This document shows, piece after piece, positions 34,261-43,663 of a DNA stretch of 64,000 nucleotides; positions within the stretch are counted from its first letter, which is position 1; every line of letters starts with the position of its first letter. The stretch spans positions 88,385 to 152,384 of the forward strand of contig NZ_WUMO01000011.1 in the NCBI RefSeq assembly GCF_009826975.1, read 5' to 3'. The notes beneath the pieces are model-generated. The model saw only the letters and a program-made list of their open reading frames with translations. It was not told the DNA's origin and did not search any database. Both the position numbers and the translations under genes were made by a program. This stretch comes from Flavobacterium sp. HBTb2-11-1. GTDB lineage: Bacteria; Bacteroidota; Bacteroidia; Flavobacteriales; Flavobacteriaceae.

Positions 34261-35217
34261 ATGAAGTTTTATTTCTATGTAATACTATTTGCTGCTATTT
34301 CAGTTAGTGCACAAAATAAATTAGATTGTTCTAAATGTTCTTCTGAAATTATTGATGAAAGCAAACTGAAAAGTGAGGATATTTTTTCTTTAAAATTATT
34401 GAAAAATGAGATTTATGCTAGAAAAGGCTATGTGTTTTCTAGTCCAGAATATGCAGAGGTTTTTAAAAAATATAATTGGTACAAACCAGTAAACGATAAC
34501 AGCAGTATTGTTTTTTCTGATATTGAAGCAAAAAATATTGCTATTCTTAGCCGAAGAATTAGCGAAATGTCAGAATATCTAATCAATGAAAAGAATAGCA
34601 AGTACAAAACTTTATCAGCAGAAAAGATTAATCAAAGTTTCACAAAAGAAAAACGTAAAGAACTCGGAATTAATTTTGTTATTTGGAAGGTTTATGATTA
34701 CAAAGACAAAACAGGCAGCTATTATTTAGTTTTAACAGAAGATAAATATAAAGAAACAGTTAACGGCAATAATTTCAATAATGCGGTGAAAGCATTTAAT
34801 TTTAAGATTGAAGATGGCCGTTGGATTAAAACTTTTGAAACCAATGACTTTAAGGATAGCCATGAAGACAGTATATGGTTTTGGTCGAAATACATTTATG
34901 TAGAAGATTTTGATTCTGATGGAATTATTGATCCAATTATAATTTATGGCACCAGCGGACCTAATTTGTATGATGATGGAAGAATTAAAATTCTCTTGTA
35001 TTATAAAGGAAAAAAAATAGGAATTCGAATTCAGAATGGAATTCTTGATGACGAGAGGAACTTTACTGTAGACGCTGATTTTTATGCTTTACCAAAGAAA
35101 ATACAAGAAAAAATTACAGAGCAAATGTCTATGATGGTCGAAAATAACCATTCGATTTTACCTTACGGGTGGCAAAAAAAGATGGCAAAAAAAATGACTT
35201 TCATTTCTGAGCAGTAA
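34261..35217 (+). CDS. Secreted YARHG-domain protein
   Basis: This 318-aa protein has a signal peptide (MKFYFYVILFAAISVSAQ). The YARHG domain lies at residues ~45-85 with LLKNEIYARKGYVF and FKKYNWYKP (Lys in place of the usual His of YARHG). The remaining ~200 residues hold beta-rich sequence with a DFDSDGIIDPIIIYG motif resembling calcium-binding FG-GAP/EF-like loops. The function of YARHG domains is unknown; they occur in extracellular or periplasmic proteins. It stands alone, 41 bp after the dehydrogenase. Confidence 0.8.
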   Translation: MKFYFYVILFAAISVSAQNKLDCSKCSSEIIDESKLKSEDIFSLKLLKNEIYARKGYVFSSPEYAEVFKKYNWYKPVNDNSSIVFSDIEAKNIAILSRRISEMSEYLINEKNSKYKTLSAEKINQSFTKEKRKELGINFVIWKVYDYKDKTGSYYLVLTEDKYKETVNGNNFNNAVKAFNFKIEDGRWIKTFETNDFKDSHEDSIWFWSKYIYVEDFDSDGIIDPIIIYGTSGPNLYDDGRIKILLYYKGKKIGIRIQNGILDDERNFTVDADFYALPKKIQEKITEQMSMMVENNHSILPYGWQKKMAKKMTFISEQ

Positions 35218-35589
35218 TTAAGAAGGTACAGGAAAGACCTTTTTCTCTCGCTGATTGAGCCAATTTATATTGTTTCACGCAGATTTTGCTGATTTGAGCA
35301 GATTCTGCAGATTATTTTTTAAAAATCTAGACAAATTTTTTTATAGCAATCAAAATCTGCATTATATATTATCTGGGAGAAAAAAAATATAGATATAGAT
35401 TAAAAATCTGTGTTAACCGTGCAATCTGTGGCAAAAAAAAGTTAGTGTCTTAGCGTCTTCGCGGCAAGAAAAAAAATCACAGAAAAACAAAATCGTTTTA
35501 TATATTTGAAATCAGGATATTTTTTGCATTATTTGCAAAATAAAACCTGAACAACTGAATTAAATTAATTTATAATAGCAAAAACATAT
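35218..35589. other. Gene-free region with CAGATT-type repeats
   Basis: It contains repeated CAGATTTTGCTGATT / GCAGATTCTGCAGATT / AAATCTGTG strings and GTCTTAGCGTCTTCGCGGC, the low-complexity dispersed repeats seen elsewhere in the window (37590-37690, 41230-41400). No ORF or terminator stands out. The permease promoter should lie in the last ~100 bp. Confidence 0.55.
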
Positions 35590-37524
35590 ATGGCATTTTC
35601 AAGTTTATTCCGAAAAAAAACCGTGCAGGATATTCTGAAACAAGTTGCGAAAAATGAGGCAGATGGACATGAAGCCTTAGGGAAGCATCTTACAACCAGA
35701 GATTTAACTGCTTTCGGAATCGCTGCAATTGTCGGTGCGGGTATTTTTAGCACTATCGGAAAAGCCAGTGCAGATGGAGGACCAGCCGTAATATTTTTGT
35801 TTCTTTTTACCGCTCTTGCCTGTAGCTTTGCAGCTTTTGCTTACGCAGAATTTGCATCTATGGTTCCAGTTTCAGGAAGCGCGTACACTTATTCGTATGT
35901 GGCTTTTGGAGAATTAATTGCCTGGATTATCGGTTGGGCTTTGATTATGGAATATGCCGTTGGAAATATAACTGTCGCCATATCGTGGAGTGATTATTTT
36001 ACCGGGCTTCTCCAGAGTGGCGGAATTCATTTGCCGCAATGGATTCAGATGGATTACTTAACCGCTTCAAACGGATTTAAAGATGCTGAGGCTTTAATGC
36101 GAGGCGGGAAAACATTCGAAAACTTAAGTACAGCGTTACAGCAAGCACACACGGCTTGGAAAACAGCGCCAACCATAGGATCGTTTCATTTTGTGACTGA
36201 TATACCAGCTTTATTCATTATTATTTTGATCACCGCTTTGGTTTATAGAGGAATGAAGGAATCTCGTAACGCCAGTAACTTAATGGTTGTGGTAAAACTT
36301 TGCGTAGTGCTTTTGGTTATCGCAGTTGGAATATTTTATGTAGATACAGCAAATTGGAGTCCGTTTGCGCCAAATGGAGTTAGCGGAGTTTTAAAAGGAG
36401 TTTCAGCAGTATTCTTCGCTTACATTGGTTTTGATGCGATTTCGACAACAGCAGAAGAATGTAAAAATCCGCAAAGAGATTTACCGCGCGGAATGATGTG
36501 GGCTATTATCATTTGTACACTTTTATACATTGCCATTGCTTTGGTTTTGACTGGAATGGTACAATATCACGAATTGAATGTTGGAGATCCTTTAGCATTT
36601 GTTTTCGATAAATTAGACTTAAAATGGATGTCGGGAATTATTGCGGTTAGTGCAGTAGTTGCTATGGCGAGCGTTTTATTGGTTTTTCAAATGGGACAGC
36701 CTCGTATTTGGATGAGTATGAGCCGTGATGGTTTATTGCCAAAGAAATTCTCAACCGTTCACCCAAAATTCAAAACACCTTCATTTGCTACAATCGTAAC
36801 AGGATTTGTTGTGGCGATTCCAGCATTATTCTTAAACCTGACAATGGTAACCGATTTATGTAGTATTGGGACTTTGTTTGCTTTTGTATTGGTGTGTGCG
36901 GGAGTTTTAGTACTGCAAAACAAACCTGAAATTCCAAGAGGAAAATTCAAAACGCCATATATCAATTCAAAATATATTTTGCCAGTTTTAATGATTGCAG
37001 GATTGTATTATGCTTTTGCCTTCAATAATAAAGCGACAATGGCATTTATCAATAACGAGCCGCAGATTTACGACGCAACTTCAATTGTCACTTCTTTAGA
37101 TAAATCAGAATCTGAGCAGGTTTTTAAATATTTAGAAAGTATTGAGGTAAACAATAAAACTGCCGAAACATCCGATTTAGAACATTTGTTGGGACAATAT
37201 CAAGACGATGAAGCCAAATATGCTGAGGTGGTAAAAGGTCTTCCAATTGCTGATTCTGCAAAATACGAATCTGGTTTTGGTTTATTCAAACACAAAATTC
37301 CAATGTGGATATTCTTATTTGTTTTAGTTGGATTAGCGGTTTGGGCTTTCAGAAAAAATCTGTCTTTAATTCCGCTTTTAGGATTAATCTGCTGTCTGTA
37401 CATGATGGCTGAATTAAGCGTGTGGAACTGGATTTATTTTACAATCTGGTTGATCATCGGATTACTGATTTACTTTACTTACAGTAGAAAAAATAGTAAG
37501 CTGAACTTCGTGGAGAAGTTGTAA
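35590..37524 (+). CDS. APC-superfamily amino acid permease
   Basis: This 644-aa cytoplasmic-membrane transporter has an N-terminal segment LGKHLTTRDLTAFGIAAIVGAGIFSTIG (helix 1 with the GAGIF substrate motif at residues ~55-59). About 12-14 membrane helices follow, with PVSGSAYTYSYVAFGELIAW and SAVFFAYIGFDAISTTAEECKNP, all typical of the cationic-amino-acid (CAT/YfnA) branch. A soluble stretch of ~100 residues (~485-580) splits the last helices and is unusual for the family. Substrate is uncertain. A terminator follows. Confidence 0.9.
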   Translation: MAFSSLFRKKTVQDILKQVAKNEADGHEALGKHLTTRDLTAFGIAAIVGAGIFSTIGKASADGGPAVIFLFLFTALACSFAAFAYAEFASMVPVSGSAYTYSYVAFGELIAWIIGWALIMEYAVGNITVAISWSDYFTGLLQSGGIHLPQWIQMDYLTASNGFKDAEALMRGGKTFENLSTALQQAHTAWKTAPTIGSFHFVTDIPALFIIILITALVYRGMKESRNASNLMVVVKLCVVLLVIAVGIFYVDTANWSPFAPNGVSGVLKGVSAVFFAYIGFDAISTTAEECKNPQRDLPRGMMWAIIICTLLYIAIALVLTGMVQYHELNVGDPLAFVFDKLDLKWMSGIIAVSAVVAMASVLLVFQMGQPRIWMSMSRDGLLPKKFSTVHPKFKTPSFATIVTGFVVAIPALFLNLTMVTDLCSIGTLFAFVLVCAGVLVLQNKPEIPRGKFKTPYINSKYILPVLMIAGLYYAFAFNNKATMAFINNEPQIYDATSIVTSLDKSESEQVFKYLESIEVNNKTAETSDLEHLLGQYQDDEAKYAEVVKGLPIADSAKYESGFGLFKHKIPMWIFLFVLVGLAVWAFRKNLSLIPLLGLICCLYMMAELSVWNWIYFTIWLIIGLLIYFTYSRKNSKLNFVEKL

Positions 37525-37548
37525 GTTAAGAGTTATAAATTATAAGTG

Positions 37549-37581
37549 AGCCGTTCTGAAATTATTCAAACGGCTTTTTTT
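37549..37581 (+). terminator. Terminator of the permease gene
   Basis: The stem AGCCGTT / AACGGCT (37549-37555, 37569-37575) is followed by seven T. Confidence 0.9.
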
Positions 37582-37828
37582 ATGGAAAAATTATTTGCAA
37601 GCAGATTTTAAATGATTGTAGCAGATTTAGTTTTGGATTTTTATCATAAAAAAATCGATATAAATCTGCCTTAATCTCTTTAAATCTGCGTGAAATAAAA
37701 TTTAAAGTTTAACTCATTCGCAATGAGAACGTTTAAAAATATTCTAATTTTTATACAAATATTCTTAAATTTTAAAAGGACTTTTCCTTAAGTTTGTTTC
37801 TCGCAAAATTTAAATTATTTTTTAGTAC

Positions 37829-38923
37829 ATGAGTTTTCTCGATAAAATATTGGGCAGAAAAGAAGCTCCAATACAATCTTATAATGATTTCTGGAATTGG
37901 TTTTCAGCAAATGAAAAAGCGTTTTTTAAAACCGTTCAAAACGGAGAAAATATACATCAAGGTTTTTTTGATAAACTAGCTCCAAAACTGGATGAAATAC
38001 ACGAGGGAATTTATTTCCTTACGGGAATGTTTGACGATCAGACCGCCGAATTAGTTTTGACGCCAGATGGGGCAATTAGAAACATTTACGCAATTGAAGA
38101 ATTAGTTGCTGCCGCTCCTAAAATTGACGGCTGGAAATTTACAGCTCTAAAACCAGCTTCAGATATCAATAATATTGGTATTACTTATCAGGATTTTGAA
38201 TTTAGTAAGGAAAACCTAAAATTTTACCCTCGTGTTCACGAAGATTATCCAGACGAAATAGATTTGGTAATTGTTTATGATCATTTTGTTGAAGAGAAAA
38301 AATCTAATATAGCCAATGGAGTTTATATTTTTCTTGATAATTATTTGGGCGAACTGCATTCTGTTACCTTAATTGATAATTTGGTTGTTGCAGGACCAGA
38401 ACAAACTTCTGAGAAGCTCATACCAATCGAAAAATTAAAAGATTATTTAATTTGGAGAGAAAAAGAATTTGTTGAGAAATACGAAGGAACTCGACATAAT
38501 ACGGAGAATGATAGTTATGCCAATTTTGAGGGTAAAAAGCAAGATGGTTCAATCGTTTTGGCCTTGATTAATACCACAATTATTGAATGGGATAAAAAAG
38601 CATCTCATCCTTGGGTTTTTATACTTGGAATTTCTTTTGATGACTGTGACAATGGTGGACTTCCTGATGAAAAAACATACAAGCTGTTAGAGGAAATCGA
38701 AGAAGAAATTATCTATAGTTTACCCGATTCTGAAGGCTATTTAAATGTGGGAAGAGAAACGGCAAACCATAAAAGGGAAATCTTTTTTACTTGCAAAGAC
38801 TTTAGAAAACCATCTAAAAATGCCGATGAATTAATTAAAAAATACAGCGGTGTTTTTGAAATAGGCTACGAAATCTACAAAGATAAATACTGGCAGTCGT
38901 TTAGACATTTTGAGGCTAAATAA
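37829..38923 (+). CDS. DUF695-domain protein
   Basis: This 364-aa soluble protein has no signal peptide. The C-terminal third (SEGYLNVGRETANHKREIFF, then SFRHFEAK) matches DUF695. The N-terminal part (NDFWNWFSANEKAFFKTV) resembles the domain often fused ahead of it. Function is unknown. It is flanked by terminators on both sides, so it is monocistronic; the 300-bp gap upstream shows only AT-rich and CAGATT-like sequence and should contain the promoter. Confidence 0.75.
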   Translation: MSFLDKILGRKEAPIQSYNDFWNWFSANEKAFFKTVQNGENIHQGFFDKLAPKLDEIHEGIYFLTGMFDDQTAELVLTPDGAIRNIYAIEELVAAAPKIDGWKFTALKPASDINNIGITYQDFEFSKENLKFYPRVHEDYPDEIDLVIVYDHFVEEKKSNIANGVYIFLDNYLGELHSVTLIDNLVVAGPEQTSEKLIPIEKLKDYLIWREKEFVEKYEGTRHNTENDSYANFEGKKQDGSIVLALINTTIIEWDKKASHPWVFILGISFDDCDNGGLPDEKTYKLLEEIEEEIIYSLPDSEGYLNVGRETANHKREIFFTCKDFRKPSKNADELIKKYSGVFEIGYEIYKDKYWQSFRHFEAK

Positions 38924-38928
38924 ATTAC

Positions 38929-38965
38929 AAAAATCCGTTTTGAAGTATTTTCAGAACGGATTTTT
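38929..38965 (+). terminator. Terminator of the DUF695 gene
   Basis: The imperfect stem AAAAATCCGTT / AACGGATTTTT with a 15-nt loop is followed by T-rich sequence just after the stop. Confidence 0.85.
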
Positions 38966-38970
38966 AATTT

Positions 38971-39010
38971 TAAAAAAAAATCCGCTTAAAGAAAGATCTC
39001 CAGCGGATTC
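38971..39010 (-). terminator. Terminator of the PLP lyase gene
   Basis: AATCCGCT (38979-38986) and AGCGGATT (39002-39009) are followed, on the - strand, by nine U. It lies ~90 bp after the lyase stop and back-to-back with the DUF695 terminator. Confidence 0.85.
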
Positions 39011-39097
39011 AAACAATCTAATAAAAAATGTGCAAATTTATTTATAGAGTGATGTTTCTTAAATAAAAAAAACTTAGTCCCAATAGTTATCAGGATA

Positions 39098-40321
39098 TCA
39101 ACTCAGAACTTTAGAATCTTTTAAAACCCCAAGTTCAACCATACAGGCTTTCATCATTTCGTATGTGCGCTGAATATCATTATCCAATCCAATAGAAAAA
39201 CGAATCAAACCATCTGTTAATCCCATTTCTTTCTGTTCTTCAAGAGGAATTTCACTAGAAGTTGAAGTCCCAGGAGCGCTGAATAATGTTTTGTAAAAAC
39301 CTAAACTTACTGCCAAATAGCCTAAATTTCTTTCCTGCATTAATTCCATTAGTTCATTGGCTTTTTCCAAAGAACCTACATCAATGGTCAGCATTCCGCC
39401 AAAACCATATTCAGGATTAATCATGGTTTTGTACAATTCGTGGCTTGGATGGCTTTTTAATCCTGGATAAACCGTTTTTAAACCGTCTTTCTCAAATTGA
39501 TCGGCCAAATAATGTGCATTGTGGCTGTGCTGCTTGATTCGGATATGAAGTGTTCGAAGATTTTTCATCACACTTGCAGAACGAAGGCTATCCATTGTTG
39601 GGCCTAAAAGCATGCTCGCGCCAGAATTTACATTTTTAAGCGAATTAATAAATTCTTTCGAAGCACAAGTTACACCACCAACTGTATCACTGCTTCCGTT
39701 AATGTATTTGGTCAAACTGTGAATCACAATATCAGCACCCAATTTTGCAGGAGAAACTGATAAAGGTGAAAACGTATTGTCAACAACCAATTTTAAATTG
39801 TATTTTTTAGCAATTGTAGCCAAACCGCGAATGTCAGCCACTTCCAAAAGCGGATTACTAACCGTTTCACAATACAAAACTTTAGTTTTAGTTGTAATCG
39901 CCGCTTCTACAACATCCAATTTTGTAATGTCAACAAAGCTTGTTTCAATTCCGAATCTTGGCGTGAAGTTTTTTAAGAAAGCATAAGTTCCGCCATAAAT
40001 CGTTCGGCTTGACACGATATGATCGCCCGCACCGCACAATTGCAATATAGTAGGCGTGATCGCTCCCATTCCCGAAGCAGAAACATTGGCTGTTTCTGTT
40101 CCTTCCATCGCTGCCAAAGCTTGATCTAAGTATAAATTACTAGGAGATGAATGGCGTGAATACAAATAACAGCCTTCTATATTGCCTTCAAAAGTATCAA
40201 ACATGGTTTTAGCCGAAAGAAAAGTATAAGTCGAGGAATCAGAAATCGATGGGTTTACACCGCCAAATTCGCCAAAATATTGCAAATCCTGAATTTTATC
40301 TGCTGGGTTGAAGTTTTTCAT
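39098..40321 (-). CDS. Cys/Met-metabolism PLP enzyme (methionine gamma-lyase-like)
   Basis: This 407-aa fold-type I PLP enzyme has the schiff-base Lys205 in HSLTKYINGSSD, YSRHSSPSN (54-62) contacting the cofactor phosphate, and VVDNTFSPL with the ring-binding Asp (181). Members include cystathionine gamma-lyase/synthase, O-acetylhomoserine sulfhydrylase and methionine gamma-lyase. The divergent Lrp/AsnC regulator ~420 bp away argues for an amino-acid catabolic role such as methionine gamma-lyase. I could not identify the active-site Cys that would prove it. Confidence 0.88.
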   Translation of the reverse strand: MKNFNPADKIQDLQYFGEFGGVNPSISDSSTYTFLSAKTMFDTFEGNIEGCYLYSRHSSPSNLYLDQALAAMEGTETANVSASGMGAITPTILQLCGAGDHIVSSRTIYGGTYAFLKNFTPRFGIETSFVDITKLDVVEAAITTKTKVLYCETVSNPLLEVADIRGLATIAKKYNLKLVVDNTFSPLSVSPAKLGADIVIHSLTKYINGSSDTVGGVTCASKEFINSLKNVNSGASMLLGPTMDSLRSASVMKNLRTLHIRIKQHSHNAHYLADQFEKDGLKTVYPGLKSHPSHELYKTMINPEYGFGGMLTIDVGSLEKANELMELMQERNLGYLAVSLGFYKTLFSAPGTSTSSEIPLEEQKEMGLTDGLIRFSIGLDNDIQRTYEMMKACMVELGVLKDSKVLS

Positions 40322-40738
40322 TTTTATGTCATTGCGAGGAACGAAGCGATCTCATCCCTCAAGATTAATTGTTTAAAATTTTATATGCTTCAAGTTTCAG
40401 GTTTCAAGTTTTTGGAACGTGAAATTTGGAACGTGAAACTATTTTTTAGGAGCTATTTCCTGCTATCCGTTCCAATCTTTTGTGTCTCGTTAAAAACGAG
40501 ACACAAAAGGATTTCCACTTCTATCAGGGCTAGGCACTCATTTTCAAAATAAATTCTCGTCAAAGGAAAAAGGAATTAGATAATTAATCAATTACATGTG
40601 TGTAAAATAGATTTTAAAACTATAAAAGTGTATTAATTATGATTTTTAATCTAAATTTGAAGCGAAAAACAATATATAATAGATTTTCTTTCAGGCTCAA
40701 ATAAACCATCAACAATCAACCACAAACTGTTAACTAAA
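40322..40738. other. Divergent intergenic region between PLP lyase and Lrp regulator
   Basis: It contains the structured element at 40446-40539. Promoters for both genes and the Lrp operator should lie here, probably within 40560-40735, which is very AT-rich; I could not single out an operator. Confidence 0.5.
40446..40539. repeat. Dispersed structured element with a 15-bp stem (Flavo-1-like?)
   Basis: A perfect hairpin CTTTTGTGTCTCGTT / AACGAGACACAAAAG (40477-40491, 40495-40509, loop AAA) is framed by GGAGCTATTTCCTGCTATCC on the left and GGATTTCCACTTCTATCAGG on the right. The frame (GCTATCCG ... CTTCTATC) is one I associate with abundant Bacteroidota intergenic elements, possibly the Flavo-1 RNA motif. 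That identification is from memory and unverified. Confidence 0.6.
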
Positions 40739-41197
40739 ATGACACTAGACGAAATAGATAAAAAACTCCTAGTTTTACTTCAAACCGATAGTAAAAAGAC
40801 TAACAAAGAATTGTCTTTAAAATTGAATCTTTCAGTAACCGCAGTTTACGAACGAATCAAAAAACTGGAACGTGAAGGCATCATAAAAAACTACGCTGCT
40901 TTAGTCGATAAATCCAAAATTGAAAAAGGATTTGTAGTTTTCTGCCATTTAAAATTGATTCAGCATACCAAAGAATTCCTAACTAAATTTGAAAGCGAAG
41001 TCATCAAACTCAATGAAGTTTTAGAATGCCATCATGTAAGCGGCGATTACGATTATATTTTAAAAGTTCTGGTAAAAGATATGGAAGCATATCGAGAGTT
41101 TTTGGTAACCAAACTGACTTCACTGCAGCATATTGGCAGTACGCAAAGTATGTTTATGATTAGCGAAGTGAAGAATTCTACGGTGATTTCGTTCTGA
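40739..41197 (+). CDS. Lrp/AsnC-family transcriptional regulator
   Basis: This 152-aa protein has an N-terminal winged helix (residues ~4-60; LDEIDKKLLVLLQTDSKKTN, then LSVTAVYERIKKLEREGII) and a C-terminal RAM ligand-binding domain (~70-150; VLECHHVSGDYDYILKVLVKD). It probably senses an amino acid and controls the divergent PLP lyase. No partner genes follow in the same operon. Confidence 0.92.
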   Translation: MTLDEIDKKLLVLLQTDSKKTNKELSLKLNLSVTAVYERIKKLEREGIIKNYAALVDKSKIEKGFVVFCHLKLIQHTKEFLTKFESEVIKLNEVLECHHVSGDYDYILKVLVKDMEAYREFLVTKLTSLQHIGSTQSMFMISEVKNSTVISF

Positions 41198-41231
41198 GAT
41201 GCTAAGTTGCTAAGGTTCTGAGATTCTAAGG

Positions 41232-41360
41232 TTTTTTTTATCTCGCAAAGGCGCTAAGTCTCAAAGATTATTATTTAATATTAGACCTTGGATCTCTAGC
41301 TAAAGCTGGAGGCAATTCAAAATACTTTGCGACTCTGCGTCTTTGCGAGATAAAAAAAAG
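41232..41360. repeat. Inverted repeat with a REP half-element in its loop
   Basis: TTTTTTTATCTCGCAAAG (about 41232-41250) and CTTTGCGAGATAAAAAAA (41341-41358) form a near-perfect 18-bp stem. The loop contains AGCTAAAGCTGGAGGCAATT (41298-41317), one end of the nested element at 20259-20384, as though one repeat had been inserted into another. Confidence 0.75.
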
Positions 41361-41471
41361 AAAACTTTGCGAACCTTTGCGTAAATCTTAGCGCTCTTTG
41401 CGGTAAAACTTCGCTACAAAATTTCACACAAAAAACATTGAAAATTAAACTTCAAACAAAACTTTATTCCT

Positions 41472-41479
41472 TAATTTTG
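41472..41479 (+). promoter_or_regulatory. Candidate -7 box of the lpd promoter
   Basis: TAATTTTG matches the Bacteroidota consensus TAnnTTTG, 27 bp before the lpd start. The upstream element is TTC instead of TTG at an 18-bp spacing (41451-41453). Confidence 0.45.
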
Positions 41480-41505
41480 TAACCGCTAAAATAAAAACAA
41501 ATACT

Positions 41506-42909
41506 ATGAGTTCATTTGACGTAGTCATTATAGGTTCAGGTCCTGGAGGATATGTATCAGCAATTCGTTGCGCACAATTAGGTTTTAAAACTGCAATTGT
41601 AGAAAAATATAATTCATTAGGAGGGACTTGCCTTAACGTAGGTTGTATTCCTTCAAAAGCATTATTATCTTCTTCTCATCATTATTCAGAAATTGCTCAT
41701 TTTGCAGATCACGGAATCGAAGTTTCTGGCGATGTAAAAATCAATTTAGAGAAAATGATCGCGCGCAAGCAAGCTGTTGTAGATCAAACCGTAGGTGGAA
41801 TCAACTACCTTATGGATAAAAATAAAATTACTGTTTTCAATGGTTTAGGTTCTTTCGTAGATGCAACACACATTGCTATTGCAAAAGCTGATGGAACATC
41901 TGAAACTATCGAAGCAAAATATACTGTAATCGCTACAGGTTCAAAACCTTCTTCTTTACCATTCATCAAAATTGATAAAGAAAGAATCATTACTTCTACT
42001 GAAGCTTTGGCTTTAAAAGAAGTTCCAAAACACTTAGTTATCATCGGTGGTGGAGTTATCGGAATCGAGCTTGGACAAGTTTATCTTCGTTTAGGTGCTC
42101 AGGTTTCTGTGGTTGAATTCATGGATAGAATCATTCCAGGAATGGACGGAGCTCTTTCTAAAGAATTGACAAAAGTGTTGAAAAAACAAGGAATGAAATT
42201 CTACGTTTCTCACAAAGTAAAATCAGTTGAAAGAAACGGCGATGCTGTTGTAGTTCAAGCTGAAAACGCAAAAGGAGAAACTATTACTCTTGAAGGAGAT
42301 TATTCATTAGTTTCTGTTGGTCGTCGTCCTTACACAGACGGCTTAAATGCTGACAAAGCAGGAGTTAAAATTTCAGAAAGAGGACAAGTTGAAGTAAACG
42401 ATCATTTGCAAACGAATGTTCCAAATATCTATGCAATTGGGGACGTTGTTCGTGGAGCAATGTTAGCGCACAAAGCAGAGGAAGAAGGAGTGATGGTTGC
42501 TGAAATTTTAGCTGGTCAAAAACCTCATATCGATTATAACTTGATTCCTGGTGTAGTATACACTTGGCCGGAAGTTGCTGCAGTTGGACAAACTGAGGAG
42601 CAATTGAAAGCAGCTGGCGTGAAGTATAAATCAGGAAGTTTCCCATTCAAAGCTTTAGGACGTGCAAGAGCAAGTGCTGACTTAGACGGATTCGTAAAAA
42701 TCTTGGCTGATGAGAAAACAGATGAGGTTTTAGGAGTTCACATGATTGGTGCCCGTACAGCAGATTTAATTGCTGAAGCGGTTACTGCAATGGAATTCAA
42801 AGCTTCTGCTGAAGATATTTCAAGAATGAGCCACGCGCACCCAACTTTTGCTGAAGCAGTGAAAGAAGCTGCATTAGCAGCCACAGAAAATAGAGCTTTA
42901 CACGTATAA
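41506..42909 (+). CDS. lpdA: Dihydrolipoyl dehydrogenase (E3)
   Basis: This 467-aa FAD flavoprotein reoxidises dihydrolipoamide in 2-oxoacid dehydrogenase complexes and the glycine cleavage system. FAD motif GSGPGGY is at residues 10-16, the redox disulfide Cys42/Cys47 in GGTCLNVGCIPSK, NAD motif GGGVIGIELG, FAD motif NIYAIGDVV, and the interface HAHPTFAEAVKEAA with catalytic His-Glu near the end. The gene stands alone with its own terminator, so it probably serves several complexes encoded elsewhere. Confidence 0.97.
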   Translation: MSSFDVVIIGSGPGGYVSAIRCAQLGFKTAIVEKYNSLGGTCLNVGCIPSKALLSSSHHYSEIAHFADHGIEVSGDVKINLEKMIARKQAVVDQTVGGINYLMDKNKITVFNGLGSFVDATHIAIAKADGTSETIEAKYTVIATGSKPSSLPFIKIDKERIITSTEALALKEVPKHLVIIGGGVIGIELGQVYLRLGAQVSVVEFMDRIIPGMDGALSKELTKVLKKQGMKFYVSHKVKSVERNGDAVVVQAENAKGETITLEGDYSLVSVGRRPYTDGLNADKAGVKISERGQVEVNDHLQTNVPNIYAIGDVVRGAMLAHKAEEEGVMVAEILAGQKPHIDYNLIPGVVYTWPEVAAVGQTEEQLKAAGVKYKSGSFPFKALGRARASADLDGFVKILADEKTDEVLGVHMIGARTADLIAEAVTAMEFKASAEDISRMSHAHPTFAEAVKEAALAATENRALHV

Positions 42910-42930
42910 TTTACGTTTAAAAATATTTTA

Positions 42931-42967
42931 AAACCGTCCCGTCAGTTTTGACGGGACGGTTTTTTTG
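42931..42967 (+). terminator. Terminator of lpd
   Basis: The strong stem AACCGTCCCGTCA / TGACGGGACGGTT with loop GTTT is followed by seven T. Confidence 0.95.
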
Positions 42968-43057
42968 TGATTCATATAATATAATAATCAAAAATAATTT
43001 TGTAAATTAGATGTGGATTTTCGATGCTATCTTTATGATTATTAAAAAGATAGGATC

Positions 43058-43600
43058 ATGAAGACTAAATATATAGTTCCAATTTTAATTGGGGCAGGAA
43101 TTGGATTTGCACTCTACTCTTGTGGAGGCGGAATTCCAAAAAATGCGCAAGCTGTTACAAACTTTGACAGCAATAAATATCTCGGAAAATGGTACGAAAT
43201 TGCCAGATTGGATTACAAATGGGAAAGAGATCTGGATAATGTAACTGCCGAGTATTCTTTAAATGACGATAAAACAATAAAAGTCGATAATAAGGGCTAT
43301 AATGTCAAAAAAGACAAGTGGGAACAAAGTGTCGGGAAAGCTAGATTTGTCAAAAAAGACAACATTGGTATGCTGAAAGTCTCATTTTTTGGTCCTTTTT
43401 ATTCAGGTTACAATGTCGTAGCAATCGATTCTGATTACAAATACGCACTTGTGGCTGGAGAAAGTTTAAAATATATGTGGATACTTTCTAGAGAAAAAAC
43501 AATTCCAGAAAGTATAAAAGCAGATTTTCTTATCAAAGCTCAGGAAATTGGGTATAATGTTACCGATTTGGTGTGGGTAAAACACGATAAGGCAAATTAA
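43058..43600 (+). CDS. Outer-membrane lipocalin (Blc-like)
   Basis: This 180-aa lipoprotein has the signal IGAGIGFALYSC with its lipobox Cys at residue 22, then the lipocalin motif 1 YLGKWYEIARLDYKWE (~42-57; GxW), a beta-barrel of eight strands and motif 3 WILSRE near residue 145. It is similar in length and pattern to E. coli Blc, which binds fatty acids or lysophospholipids at the outer membrane. It is monocistronic, with a shared bidirectional terminator. Confidence 0.92.
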   Translation: MKTKYIVPILIGAGIGFALYSCGGGIPKNAQAVTNFDSNKYLGKWYEIARLDYKWERDLDNVTAEYSLNDDKTIKVDNKGYNVKKDKWEQSVGKARFVKKDNIGMLKVSFFGPFYSGYNVVAIDSDYKYALVAGESLKYMWILSREKTIPESIKADFLIKAQEIGYNVTDLVWVKHDKAN

Positions 43601-43604
43601 AAAT

Positions 43605-43643
43605 AAAAGTCCGTCAGTATAGTATAATGCTGACGGACTTTTT
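43605..43643. terminator. Bidirectional terminator between lipocalin and DoxX genes
   Basis: The near-perfect stem AAAAGTCCGTCAG / CTGACGGACTTTT has a 12-nt loop. It has T runs in both directions and lies between convergent genes. Confidence 0.93.
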
Positions 43644-43663
43644 TATTTCGATTTGAAAAATAC

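Larger units (their letters stand above)
41198..41505. other. Repeat-filled gap upstream of lpd
   Basis: It holds CTAAG-type strings (41205-41235), a long inverted repeat (41232-41360) with a half-copy of the CCTCCAGC element inside, and then AT-rich sequence. A plausible Bacteroidota -7 box TAATTTTG (41472-41479), with TTC 18 bp upstream, is the likely lpd promoter. Confidence 0.6.
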
